A stretch of 46,457 nucleotides of DNA from an uncultured Muribaculaceae bacterium (GCA_910576775.1 CAJTJV010000021.1:1-46457); one strand, 5' to 3'; positions 1 to 7,009 are shown, counted from the first letter of the stretch. Numbers and translations: made by a program. Notes: generated by a model from the letters alone, not told the origin.

Positions 1-326
1 GTGCTTATGTCTTGGCACGGGAACGAATAGGTAAATAAATCAAAATCCGGCACCTCTGCCCATTCTATATTGGTAATATCTCCAAAGTTTGGGTATTTGG
101 CGAGGAGTTCCGGCGACGGCTCGTATTTCTTCAGATTAAGCCGGTCGATACTTTGACCGTGCAAACCCGTGTCACGAGCTGCGTAGTATGCCAGGACCGC
201 GAAACGGTCTATTTCGGAGAATCCGACCACCTCGTAATCGAATCCGGGAAAATCTTCCTTCAGACGCTGAAGGGCTATCGACTGACTGCCGTAACCGGCG
301 AACGCCTCGAATATTCTTATTTTCAT
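1..326 (-). CDS. DNA (cytosine-5-)-methyltransferase, 3' part missing at contig edge
   Basis: Reading the minus strand from the ATG at 326 gives 108 uninterrupted codons that run off the window. The protein begins MKIRIFEAFAGYGSQS, which is C5-methyltransferase motif I (FxGxG, S-adenosylmethionine binding). SEID near residue 38 fits motif II, and SFPCQDIS near residue 104 is motif IV with the catalytic PCQ cysteine. The target-recognition domain and later motifs lie beyond the window. It starts 12 nt after the primase-helicase stop, so the two genes are probably co-transcribed. In phages and integrative elements such enzymes usually act as orphan methylases that protect against host restriction. 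That role is inferred, and a restriction partner could lie outside the window. The family call is secure and the specificity is unknown. Confidence 0.9.
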   Translation of the reverse strand, partial: MKIRIFEAFAGYGSQSIALQRLKEDFPGFDYEVVGFSEIDRFAVLAYYAARDTGLHGQSIDRLNLKKYEPSPELLAKYPNFGDITNIEWAEVPDFDLFTYSFPCQDIS

Positions 327-338
327 AACTGTAACGGT

Positions 339-3245
339 TTAGAAGGGCATTTCCTGCTGGGTTGGAGGGGGCGGCGGGGGATTCTTCAGACGCTCGGCCT
401 CTTTCTTGGTGCGGAGATAAATCATTTCTTTCTGTACCTTCTTGTGTGTTATCGGGTCCTCGATACGGCGCATTATGCGCGAACCTGAATTGTGTAGTTC
501 TTCAGGATTGAGGCAGTCGATATAATCACAAGTAAAGCAGAATCCCTTCAGCGATTTTGTAAATTTCTGCATGGTGATTTTAGACACGCCGGAGAATCGT
601 TTGTAAGCTTCGAAAGCATCTTCCCTCACGATTTCGCGGTTAAGATTATCACCGCACCCGTTTTCATCAACAGAGAAATAACCTTCGGCCCACTCGCGGA
701 AATTGTCGGACATATCCCGGAGATACTTACGGAATATGATATTACCCATCTGCGGCTCGATTTTGACTTGCAACGGAGCGACGGAAAGATAAAATTTCAC
801 GCACTGGAGTACAAAATTTATATCCGCCTCCCACTCGGCTTCGGTGTATGCGCTGCCGAACAGGTCTTTGTTAAAGTCCGTGCGAATCTGACGGGTTTCG
901 AGATAGTCGTTATCTTCTGTTCGTTGGTGGTAGTAGTCGGAGAATACGACGAACAGCATACGGCCGACGCTTGAACCGTCGAACTCCTTCGGGACGTAGT
1001 TCGTAGTAAAGGCGAATTTCGGCGCGTCCTGAAATGTCAGGGTATAGGCTGAAACGTTTTTTGTGTTAATCGTGATGTCCGACGTGATATTATCGTAAAA
1101 CTGTTTGAACGGTAAATATTCGTCGCAATCGTCAACGACAACAATACCGAGATGTTTGCTTACTTGCTCGAAAGCAAATTGATTCTCCAGTAATTTAGGG
1201 TTACGCCCGGACAGCTTCAGCCAGCGCGTGAAATTAGAGAGGGCGCGGAACATAAAGGATTTGCCGGAACGTCCGTTACACTGGTCGTTCTCGCCCACTA
1301 CGTTATCCATGACGAACGGGGCCCACGCTCTCGACTCTGACTTGTAACGGTGCATCATAAACCCGATTGTAAAAATCTTGTTGATAAGACACTGTTTTTG
1401 CTCCTGAATCTCTGCGGCGGTCAAAGCCGGCCCGGCGATGTCAAACTTATGAGCTGCGAGGTACGCCGCGCCTTCTTCCGGTGACATGGCGTTAACTTGC
1501 TCCTCCAACTCCTTGCGCCAATAAATACGGGAGGAGTTAATCAGGTATTTGAAATAATTCGAGGTTTGATTTTCGGCCACCTCGATGTCGAAATCTTCGC
1601 TTTCGTATTGCCCTTCGGGGTGGGTAATCGTGAACATATCAGGAAGGAATTTAATATTATGGTTGATAACATTCTCCTCCCATACATAGCGACCGGCAGA
1701 GGCGGCGCGGTTGTCGTGCTTGATAATCTCGCGCCCTGTTACCTCGACGGTGAATTTCGGGAAATAAAAGAACTGTGAACGCTCGGTGTAGTTGGTGAAA
1801 TCCGGGTCAATTTCTCGAAGGGCTTCGAGGTATTGAGCCGACAACTTGGAATCCTGTAATATCTGGTTGCGCAGCTCTCGCTCTTGTTTACTGTCTATCG
1901 CCCAGTTTAGGACAAATTCGCGTATCTCCTTGGGTGTAACAAGTTTCACGATGTTGCCTTGAATCCTCACGAACTGCGTACCCGGTGCGTGTTTGTCGCG
2001 AAGGGTGTAGAATCCGTTCAACATTAAAAACTCGTGCAGACATGAAATATCTATCGAATATTTTTTCTTCTTGGTTTTCTCGTTCCATGATTCTACCCAG
2101 AACCTTGCGGGTGTAGCGAGGTTAAGAAGGCCGCGAAAATCGCCCTTACTGCTCCATATTTCCATCCAATCTCTGAAATCCTTACGGGGTTTCCCTCGAT
2201 TATCGCGGTATGAGGCCAGTTTTTCGGGTAGCCAAATGGTGTGTATGTCGATAAAGCGTAAAGCGAGTTCCGTACCTTTTAGGCGGCCGGTTGCGTCGAT
2301 GTCAGGTATATTATAGACGGTTTCAACATATTTCGTTATCTGGTTCCACTCCTCTTGGCTTACTTGATAAGTTTCGGAATTGAACCACAAAGGGTAGTAA
2401 CCAAGAGAGCGGACACATACTGCATCGCGTTCGCCGGAGCAAATGATCGCTTCGGGTAATTTTTGTTCTCGGTAGGGTTTGTGCTCGTTTGCAGGGTCGG
2501 TAGTCCACTTTGCTTCCTCGTTATCGTTGTACGCTCTCCATGCTGCGGCAAGCTCAAACAATCCGTTAATGTAACTTTGTGGTTTCTTCCCGGCCGGCTG
2601 GTATTGGAAACGCCACTGCTTCTCCGGGTTCAGAGGCTCGTAAATCTTATAAAAGCAATCACGATTACCCTTTGAATCAGTAAACCAACATTCGCGGATA
2701 AAAATCGGGTAGTTCTCGTTTGAGTATTTATAAACAGCCTCGCGGTTCCTGACTGTAACGACATGGTTAGCCCGGTACCAGTGGAGAGCCTTCAGTGTGT
2801 CAGGAGTGACACGCGGCCCCATAATCTCGCACTCCTTCGCCGTAAACTCTTGGTTAATATCCTTATCCCATGAACCCTCCGTTTGTTCCACTGTGGCCGG
2901 TTGACGGCGAACGTCAGGCCGGTTGACGGAACGATTTATTTCATCGGTAATATTGAATATAGCCGATAGGTCGAGGATAGCTTCGCGGAAGGATAACCCG
3001 GTTTGCTTCATGTGTATGGAAATAGGGCTTTCGGCTCTGCCTTCGTCGCCGAAATCTGTCATTTTCCAGACTTGCGCCCCATCCTTGGCTTTCATTAGTT
3101 TGACCCTTGCGCTCGGAGTGCGCTCGTCGGGTCTTGCCTTGAACGACCTGTTAGTCCTTGCAGCTTCGGGAGCGTCGGGGTAATGCAGCGCAATGATACG
3201 GAGGCCGTCGTCTGTTGCGGCGTATAACTGTTCAGGTGTTACCAT
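339..3245 (-). CDS. Mobile-element primase-helicase (Toprim-like plus P-loop ATPase)
   Basis: A protein of about 968 aa with the layout of phage or plasmid replication primase-helicases. The N-terminal part (FKARPDERTPSARV, about residue 35-50) resembles the CHC2-type primase zinc-domain fold but lacks its cysteines. A Toprim-like strand follows around residue 270 (EAIICSGERDAVCVRSLG). The C-terminal half has a Walker A motif (GRSGKS) and a hydrophobic Walker B strand ending in DD (GIVVVDDCDEY), as in D5/VapE-like SF3 helicases. The C-terminus ends in a proline run (PPPPPP) before the stop. I chose the ATG at 3245; the frame could also start at a TTG at 3257. It probably replicates the element. 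The exact family is not certain, but the ATPase and Toprim-like signatures are clear. Confidence 0.8.
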   Translation of the reverse strand: MVTPEQLYAATDDGLRIIALHYPDAPEAARTNRSFKARPDERTPSARVKLMKAKDGAQVWKMTDFGDEGRAESPISIHMKQTGLSFREAILDLSAIFNITDEINRSVNRPDVRRQPATVEQTEGSWDKDINQEFTAKECEIMGPRVTPDTLKALHWYRANHVVTVRNREAVYKYSNENYPIFIRECWFTDSKGNRDCFYKIYEPLNPEKQWRFQYQPAGKKPQSYINGLFELAAAWRAYNDNEEAKWTTDPANEHKPYREQKLPEAIICSGERDAVCVRSLGYYPLWFNSETYQVSQEEWNQITKYVETVYNIPDIDATGRLKGTELALRFIDIHTIWLPEKLASYRDNRGKPRKDFRDWMEIWSSKGDFRGLLNLATPARFWVESWNEKTKKKKYSIDISCLHEFLMLNGFYTLRDKHAPGTQFVRIQGNIVKLVTPKEIREFVLNWAIDSKQERELRNQILQDSKLSAQYLEALREIDPDFTNYTERSQFFYFPKFTVEVTGREIIKHDNRAASAGRYVWEENVINHNIKFLPDMFTITHPEGQYESEDFDIEVAENQTSNYFKYLINSSRIYWRKELEEQVNAMSPEEGAAYLAAHKFDIAGPALTAAEIQEQKQCLINKIFTIGFMMHRYKSESRAWAPFVMDNVVGENDQCNGRSGKSFMFRALSNFTRWLKLSGRNPKLLENQFAFEQVSKHLGIVVVDDCDEYLPFKQFYDNITSDITINTKNVSAYTLTFQDAPKFAFTTNYVPKEFDGSSVGRMLFVVFSDYYHQRTEDNDYLETRQIRTDFNKDLFGSAYTEAEWEADINFVLQCVKFYLSVAPLQVKIEPQMGNIIFRKYLRDMSDNFREWAEGYFSVDENGCGDNLNREIVREDAFEAYKRFSGVSKITMQKFTKSLKGFCFTCDYIDCLNPEELHNSGSRIMRRIEDPITHKKVQKEMIYLRTKKEAERLKNPPPPPPTQQEMPF

Positions 3246-3291
3246 ATCATGTGACAAGTTACATAATTACAAAAATTTAGGGCGATTTCTA

Positions 3292-3301
3292 CCCCCCCCC
3301 C
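3292..3301. repeat. Homopolymer tract of ten C (G on the coding strand) upstream of the primase-helicase
   Basis: Ten consecutive C residues on the plus strand lie about 47-56 nt upstream of the ATG of the primase-helicase gene, in its leader or promoter. The tract is not inside a supported reading frame: the frame upstream of the start is closed by a stop. Such tracts are slippage-prone in replication and in sequencing. Confidence 0.9.
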
Positions 3302-3376
3302 ATTTTTCGAGATTGAGGGGTAACGGTCTTGCAAAGTGACGAATAAGCCGAAAGAGGGGGAAGGACGCACACGGTA

Positions 3377-3556
3377 TTATTTTTCATCGCTGAATAAATT
3401 TAGTTGAATCCCATAACCGAAAGCCTTCAGCCGTTCCTCCACGCGGGCGGAACGATTCGCCTCCGGCGTTGTGACTACTCGCTCCGTTTTACTGAAACGG
3501 TAGCCACGACGACGGGCATAATAGCGTAAATCATACAGCGTTTTAGGGTCGCGCAT
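3377..3556 (-). CDS. Small basic protein of unknown function, mobile element
   Basis: A 59-aa frame beginning MRDPKTLYDLRYYARRRGYR and ending QLNLFSDEK. Its ATG lies inside the last codons of the upstream 93-aa gene (14-nt overlap in another frame), a layout typical of compact phage operons and suggesting translational coupling. The N-terminal half is rich in Arg and Tyr, which would suit a nucleic-acid contact, but no known domain is recognised. It lies between the small regulatory genes and the primase-helicase on the same strand. Confidence 0.55.
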   Translation of the reverse strand: MRDPKTLYDLRYYARRRGYRFSKTERVVTTPEANRSARVEERLKAFGYGIQLNLFSDEK

Positions 3557-3824
3557 TTGAAACGGTCGTATCAGTGTCGTACACGCGAGTTATAGCGTCG
3601 CAAACCTCGGCTAAAAGGTCAGAGGCGGGAAGGTCGTGGATGATACCGATAACACCGAAACCGTCGTCAGTCTTTTGGACGTTGTGGACGTGTATGTCAC
3701 CGGCTTCATTTAGTACGTCGGCAAGTTCGACGGGTAGGCTTTTTTCATCCATGTAGAGAGCTGCGCGATGTTCGTCGGCGGTGAGTTCTGCGGAGTGTTG
3801 TCCGAAGGTGATAATCTTTTTCAT
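3543..3824 (-). CDS. Hypothetical acidic protein, mobile element
   Basis: A 93-aa protein starting with ATG at 3824 (MKKIITFGQHSAELTADEHR). It is acidic, has no signal peptide and no membrane segment, and shows no motif I recognise. It starts 24 nt after the stop of the 96-aa gene upstream and overlaps the 59-aa gene downstream, so it sits in one early operon running toward the primase-helicase. Codon use and position support a real gene. The function is unknown. Confidence 0.6.
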   Translation of the reverse strand: MKKIITFGQHSAELTADEHRAALYMDEKSLPVELADVLNEAGDIHVHNVQKTDDGFGVIGIIHDLPASDLLAEVCDAITRVYDTDTTVSNARP

Positions 3825-3848
3825 ATTTCGAGCGGGGTTATATGGTTA

Positions 3849-4139
3849 TTAAATAGCCATGCCGGAGGCGTGGCCGCTTACGCCTTCGGTCAATTCCTCC
3901 GGCTTGGCTATCGTGAATATTTCTTTACCTGAAACCTGAAGAGTATAGGCGTTTATTAGTTTCTTTGCCGAGTTTGGCACTTTGCAACGCCCGTATATCC
4001 AGTTCAGTATTTTGCTTCTGCTTTCGGCACAAGCGACAACCAAACCGGCTTTATGCTTGTTGTACTCTGCGCGGGGGAGAGAATCCAGCCAACCGCGCAA
4101 AATATTAGAGTCCGTAAGGTCTTTAATTTGATTCTTCAT
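3849..4139 (-). CDS. Putative Cro-like/early regulator of the mobile element
   Basis: A 96-aa protein read from the ATG at 4139 (MKNQIKDLTDSNILRGWLDS). The frame could extend to a TTG at 4178, but that codon lies inside the predicted -7 box (4176-4183), so it is rejected. The middle part, SRSKILNWIYGRCKVPNSAK, has the W-x-x-G-x-x-x-x-P-x-x-A-K pattern often seen in recognition helices of small phage DNA-binding proteins of Bacteroidales. Its position, divergent from an XRE repressor and first in the replication operon, fits a Cro-type or early regulator. This is inferred from context and a weak motif; it could be another DNA-binding protein. Confidence 0.55.
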   Translation of the reverse strand: MKNQIKDLTDSNILRGWLDSLPRAEYNKHKAGLVVACAESRSKILNWIYGRCKVPNSAKKLINAYTLQVSGKEIFTIAKPEELTEGVSGHASGMAI

Positions 4140-4175
4140 TTGTAGAACTGAAATATTTTTGTTAATTTTACTCTG

Positions 4176-4183
4176 CAAATGTA
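4176..4183 (-). promoter_or_regulatory. Predicted -7 box of the early (leftward) operon
   Basis: On the minus strand this reads TACATTTG, a match to the Bacteroidota -7 consensus TAnnTTTG. It lies 36 nt upstream of the ATG at 4139, so transcription would start about 30 nt before the gene. Confidence 0.6.
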
Positions 4184-4201
4184 GTAATAAATTCCATAAG
4201 T

Positions 4202-4218
4202 CAGGTAAATAATTCCTG
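4202..4218. promoter_or_regulatory. Candidate operator between divergent regulator genes
   Basis: CAGGTAAATAATTCCTG has palindromic ends (CAGGnA / TnCCTG) with an AT-rich centre. It sits between the leftward -7 box and the XRE gene start at 4246, where a CI/Cro-type operator would be expected. Binding is inferred. Confidence 0.4.
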
Positions 4219-4245
4219 TTAAAATTTGTAAAATATTAAATCGCA

Positions 4246-4548
4246 ATGGCTAATCTTCTTTTAATCAGAGATTTGTGTGAGCGCAAGAAAATGACTATTC
4301 GAGAGCTGTCGCAACGAATAGGCCGCGATGAAAGCTCCATACAGAGCGCAATCCGACGCGGTTCGACCAACTCGACAACAATAGAGCTAATCGCCAAAGA
4401 ATTAGGCGTGTCGGCTGGTATCTTCTTCGACGGATTCGCCGCCGACGAATCCGTCGCACTCCGCCGCGAGGTGGCTCACCTGAAGGAACTACTGAAGGAA
4501 AAAGAGCGGACAATCGAAATACTAATGAGCGACCGTAAAGCAAAATAA
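4246..4548 (+). CDS. XRE-family transcriptional regulator, CI-like repressor
   Basis: A 100-aa protein. Residues 1-60 form a helix-turn-helix XRE domain (KKMTIRELSQRIGRDESSIQ, then an IELIAKELGVSAGIFFDGF helix pair). Residues 68-100 are a charged helical tail with heptad character (VALRREVAHLKELLKEKERT), likely a dimerising coiled coil. There is no peptidase domain, so induction would not be by LexA-like self-cleavage. It is transcribed divergently from the small regulator and replication operon, the usual layout of a lysogeny or maintenance switch. A near-consensus box (TTAAAATTTG, about 4219-4228) lies upstream. The fold is clear and the repressor role is inferred from position. Confidence 0.85.
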   Translation: MANLLLIRDLCERKKMTIRELSQRIGRDESSIQSAIRRGSTNSTTIELIAKELGVSAGIFFDGFAADESVALRREVAHLKELLKEKERTIEILMSDRKAK

Positions 4549-4558
4549 ACCCCTCAAA

Positions 4559-4580
4559 GTCGGCACAATGTCGGCACAAT
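4559..4580. repeat. Perfect tandem repeat GTCGGCACAAT x2
   Basis: Two adjacent identical 11-bp units (4559-4569 and 4570-4580) directly downstream of the repressor gene. With the GTCACCAC copies further right they make this stretch unusually repeat-rich. They could be binding sites for a recombinase or regulator. Confidence 0.85.
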
Positions 4581-4633
4581 AGGGTATTAAACTACTGACG
4601 AGCAGTAACCGCGTTGTGCCTGGTGGCACCACC

Positions 4634-4668
4634 AAAGACCGCTAATTCTCAATGAGTTAGCGGTCTTT
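4634..4668 (+). terminator. Intrinsic terminator hairpin
   Basis: A perfect 12-bp inverted repeat, AAAGACCGCTAA / TTAGCGGTCTTT, with an 11-nt loop and a T-rich tail (TCTTTC). It follows the repressor gene by about 85 nt. The stem has A/T on both outer flanks, so it may also act on the other strand. Confidence 0.75.
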
Positions 4669-4689
4669 CTTTCACCCGCACTCCTCTAA

Positions 4690-4943
4690 GTCACCACAAA
4701 AGTCACCACGCCACACCTAATCTGTTGATTTATTGCAAGTTCTGCTTAGTGTGGTGCGTTGCGATTTGGCAAAGATGTAAGATAAGTTACTGATTATCAG
4801 CAATGCATTCACTATCATCCGTATTCATTCACCAACATTCAACCCCACGAAATCACCCAAAATGCTAAAACTTTAACAGAGTTTAACCATATTCGATGGC
4901 TAAAATTGTGGTGACCTCAACCGATTTTTCACCGGGTCACCAC
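4690..4943. repeat. GTCACCAC repeat cluster in a gene-free region
   Basis: GTCACCAC occurs at 4690-4697, 4702-4709 and 4936-4943 in direct orientation, and inverted (GTGGTGAC) at 4908-4915. The first two are separated by AAAA. The stretch between the repressor terminator and the accessory-operon promoter has no supported gene. Spaced short sites in both orientations fit recombinase arm-type sites or regulator sites near an element boundary, but no integrase gene or repeat-delimited attachment site is visible here, so the role is unresolved. Confidence 0.5.
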
Positions 4944-4974
4944 GTTTAGTCGTTAAAATCCCATAAAATTTTCG

Positions 4975-4982
4975 TACCTTTG
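4975..4982 (+). promoter_or_regulatory. Predicted -7 box of the accessory four-gene operon
   Basis: TACCTTTG matches the Bacteroidota -7 consensus TAnnTTTG. Transcription would start near 4988, giving a leader of about 255 nt before the nucleotidyltransferase gene. The -33 element is weak. Confidence 0.6.
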
Positions 4983-4987
4983 TAGTC

Positions 4988-5253
4988 GAGTTGACGCAAG
5001 TCAGCCCACGACATTTTGGAAAAAAAGAAGCGTTATGCTCATCTTGTAACTTGAAAACCTGAGAGCCTTTCAATTTTGATGCAAGAGATAGCATAGTGGT
5101 TCTCACGCATACGGCGTGGGCTGCTATCGTTATATCTGCATCATAGGCTTTCTCAGGGCCGTCAAGTTAGATTGACATAGTAGTCCGCGCTTCTGCATTT
5201 ATAAACCGCTCCATCGGGCTATGGAGCAAAAGATAAGTATATATGATAAGTGA
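4988..5253 (+). promoter_or_regulatory. Long structured leader with alternative hairpins and mini-ORFs
   Basis: The leader of the resistance-like operon contains several foldable segments. CAGCCCACG (5002-5010) is complementary to CGTGGGCTG (5115-5123). The second arm overlaps the 3' arm of a local hairpin, CTCACGC / GCGTGGG (5102-5108 with 5114-5120), so the two pairings exclude each other. A perfect 7-bp hairpin GCTCCAT / ATGGAGC (5208-5214 with 5221-5227) buries an ATG. Two very short frames exist: MLIL (5035-5049) and MEQKISIYDK (5221-5253), the latter overlapping the start of the nucleotidyltransferase gene. This resembles leader-peptide or attenuation control of resistance genes, but regulation is inferred only from the sequence. 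Confidence 0.5.
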
Positions 5254-5761
5254 AAGAGATGCATTGGAGGTGCTTTCTATGTTTGAAGATGCTGCAATCA
5301 AGGTATTCCTTGATGGTGGCTGGGGTATAGACGCATTGGTTGGATATGAATCACGTCAACATAATGATATTGATATTTTTATTGAAGATTGTGATAAACT
5401 TAAAGCATTGAATATTCTAAAGAAAGCAGGGTATGCTGAAATGATTATGGATTATACGACTTTGAATCATACTGTTTGGCATGATAAAAACGACCGTATA
5501 ATAGACCTCCATTTTTTCACTTACGATTGCAATCGAAATTTAATATTTGAAGGTGAGACATACCCCTCAGATGTTTTCTCTGGGAAAGGTCATATTTGCC
5601 ATAAGGATATTGCTTGTATTGCGCCTGATTATCAACTTCAATTTCATTCAGGATATGAATTGGATGAAAATGATATAAAAGACGTAGTTTTGCTCTGTGA
5701 AACATTCAATTTAGGAATTCCTGCTGAAATATCTAACAGAATATCATTAAACCATAGATAA
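5243..5761 (+). CDS. Lincosamide/aminoglycoside-type nucleotidyltransferase
   Basis: A 172-aa protein of the small Lnu/ANT(2'')-like nucleotidyltransferase group, which adds a nucleoside monophosphate to a hydroxyl of an antibiotic. Residues 23-32 (LDGGWGIDAL) and 40-48 (HNDIDIFIE) carry the family signature with the two metal-binding aspartates D42 and D44. A third acidic position follows in IIDLHFF (D88). Length fits Lnu(A)-like enzymes. The gene is visibly more AT-rich than the neighbouring chromosome, as expected for transferred cargo. It is first in a four-gene operon, ends in a TAATG overlap with the next gene, and has the structured leader upstream. The substrate cannot be named from sequence; it could be a lincosamide, an aminoglycoside or an unknown compound. 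Confidence 0.8.
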   Translation: MISERDALEVLSMFEDAAIKVFLDGGWGIDALVGYESRQHNDIDIFIEDCDKLKALNILKKAGYAEMIMDYTTLNHTVWHDKNDRIIDLHFFTYDCNRNLIFEGETYPSDVFSGKGHICHKDIACIAPDYQLQFHSGYELDENDIKDVVLLCETFNLGIPAEISNRISLNHR

Positions 5762-5961
5762 TGCCATATATATCAGTTGAAAGTGGAGCTTTGACCTCCG
5801 AACAAAAGAAAGATCTTATAGAGCGCCTGACTGCGACAGCCTCCGAGATAACACATATACCGGCGAAGTTCTTCACGGTCACAATCAAGGAACTGCCGGA
5901 TGAAAATTTCGGTATCGGTGGCAAGTCAATAGACGAAATCAAACGCAATTATAAGCCATGA
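5761..5961 (+). CDS. 4-oxalocrotonate tautomerase-like small protein
   Basis: A 66-aa protein, MPYISVESGALTSEQKKDLI..., with the expected Pro right after the initiator Met. That Pro becomes the N-terminal catalytic base of the tautomerase superfamily. Length (about 62-70 aa) and the first strand plus helix match the family, which forms hexamers. The start codon overlaps the previous stop as TAATG, so translation is probably coupled. Tautomerase-like proteins commonly travel in small accessory operons and their substrates are often unknown. A specific role beside two antibiotic-modifying-type enzymes is not established. Confidence 0.75.
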   Translation: MPYISVESGALTSEQKKDLIERLTATASEITHIPAKFFTVTIKELPDENFGIGGKSIDEIKRNYKP

Positions 5962-6380
5962 GTAAGGTTAAAAAACTTAGGTTATGCGATTGGATGCTTG
6001 TTTTTGCAACAGCATTAATACTCACATCGGGCATACAACTTGAAGCTACGGGTAGCCGCGGCTTATTATGGGTGTGGATTCATGTGATTATAGGCTGCTT
6101 GTTTTTCGCTAATATCATATGGCATCTTTATCTTCATTTCGGTTGGAAATCGTGGATTCAAAGATTTCGGAAACAAAAATCTCCCGTAACCCGCTGGCTT
6201 GCCGTATTCGCACTGCTCACAATAATAAGTGCATTTATCGCTCTATTCCATTGGATTGGCTCATATACCCATTCACCTATTGGAGGCATCCATGGAAAGA
6301 TTGGCTTTGTATTCCTAATACTTGTTATCGGACATACTGTCAAACGAATTAAATTCTTCAAATCAACAAGAAAACTATGA
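5958..6380 (+). CDS. DUF4405-like four-helix membrane protein
   Basis: A 140-aa integral membrane protein with about four hydrophobic helices: residues 10-28, 36-60, 82-102 and 113-132. Histidines lie in or near the helices (VWIHVIIG, IWHLYLHFGW, GIHGKIGF, VIGHTVKR). This pattern resembles cytochrome b561-like and DUF4405 proteins, where paired His residues may bind heme. The ATG overlaps the tautomerase stop as ATGA, and its own stop overlaps the next start the same way. Its role in the cassette is unknown; a redox or transport link is speculation. Confidence 0.65.
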   Translation: MSKVKKLRLCDWMLVFATALILTSGIQLEATGSRGLLWVWIHVIIGCLFFANIIWHLYLHFGWKSWIQRFRKQKSPVTRWLAVFALLTIISAFIALFHWIGSYTHSPIGGIHGKIGFVFLILVIGHTVKRIKFFKSTRKL

Positions 6381-7009
6381 AAAACAAAATATATCCACGG
6401 ACCGGTGATGCTCAGACCGTATATCTCAAATCGGTCATAACGCACCTGAATATCGAGGTGGGAGATTTCACCATTTACAATGATTTTGTAAATGATCCTC
6501 GTGAGTTTGAGAAGAATAATGTGCTGTATCATTATCCGATAAACCATGACCGTTTGATTATAGGCAAATTCTGCTCGATAGCCTGCGGAGCAAAGTTTAT
6601 CTTCAATTGCGCCAACCATACGCTGAAATCGCTTTCAACATATACATTTCCGCTATTCTTTGAGGAATGGGATTTGCCGAAATCAGAAGTCGCTACGGCA
6701 TGGGATAACAAAGGCGATATTGTAATCGGCAATGATGTGTGGATTGGATATGACGCTGTTATCATGGCAGGAGTGACGATTGGCGACGGTGCGATAATCG
6801 CAACACGGGCCGTTGTCACAAAAGATGTGGAACCGTATTCAATAGTCGGCGGCATCCCGGCTAAAGAGATACGCAAACGATTCTCATCGGATATTGTAGC
6901 CCGCTTGCAAAAATTTCAGTGGTGGAACTGGGATATAGACAAAATTCGTAATTCCATCAGTGCCATTCAAGCCGGAGATATAGAGTTATTAGAAAATTGT
7001 TTTGCATAA
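6377..7009 (+). CDS. Vat/CatB-type xenobiotic O-acetyltransferase
   Basis: A 210-aa left-handed beta-helix acetyltransferase. The N-terminal extension and the segment FNCANHTLKSLSTYTF (about residue 75-90, with the catalytic-type His after AN) match the layout of streptogramin A (Vat) and chloramphenicol (CatB) acetyltransferases. Hexapeptide repeats follow (IVIGNDVWIGYDAVIMAGV, TIGDGAIIATRAVV), then the conserved IVGGIPAKEIRKRF segment and the WWNWDIDKI tail typical of this subfamily. It would transfer acetyl from acetyl-CoA to an antibiotic or similar hydroxyl. Last gene of the coupled operon (ATGA overlap). Related enzymes also acetylate sugars, so resistance is probable but unproven. Confidence 0.8.
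   Translation: MKNKIYPRTGDAQTVYLKSVITHLNIEVGDFTIYNDFVNDPREFEKNNVLYHYPINHDRLIIGKFCSIACGAKFIFNCANHTLKSLSTYTFPLFFEEWDLPKSEVATAWDNKGDIVIGNDVWIGYDAVIMAGVTIGDGAIIATRAVVTKDVEPYSIVGGIPAKEIRKRFSSDIVARLQKFQWWNWDIDKIRNSISAIQAGDIELLENCFA

Noticed and set aside
153..488. Open frame of 111 codons on the plus strand at the left edge
   Set aside because: It is antisense to the truncated methyltransferase and to the end of the primase-helicase, whose motifs are clear.
4140..4178. Longer N-terminus for the Cro-like protein from a TTG at 4178
   Set aside because: The TTG lies inside the TACATTTG -7 box, so the ATG at 4139 is preferred.
4690..4943. CRISPR-like array
   Set aside because: The repeated unit is only 8 bp, the spacing is irregular, and one copy is inverted.
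4900..5106. 68-codon minus-strand frame in the leader region
   Set aside because: It runs antisense to the promoter and structured leader, and its sequence has no domain.
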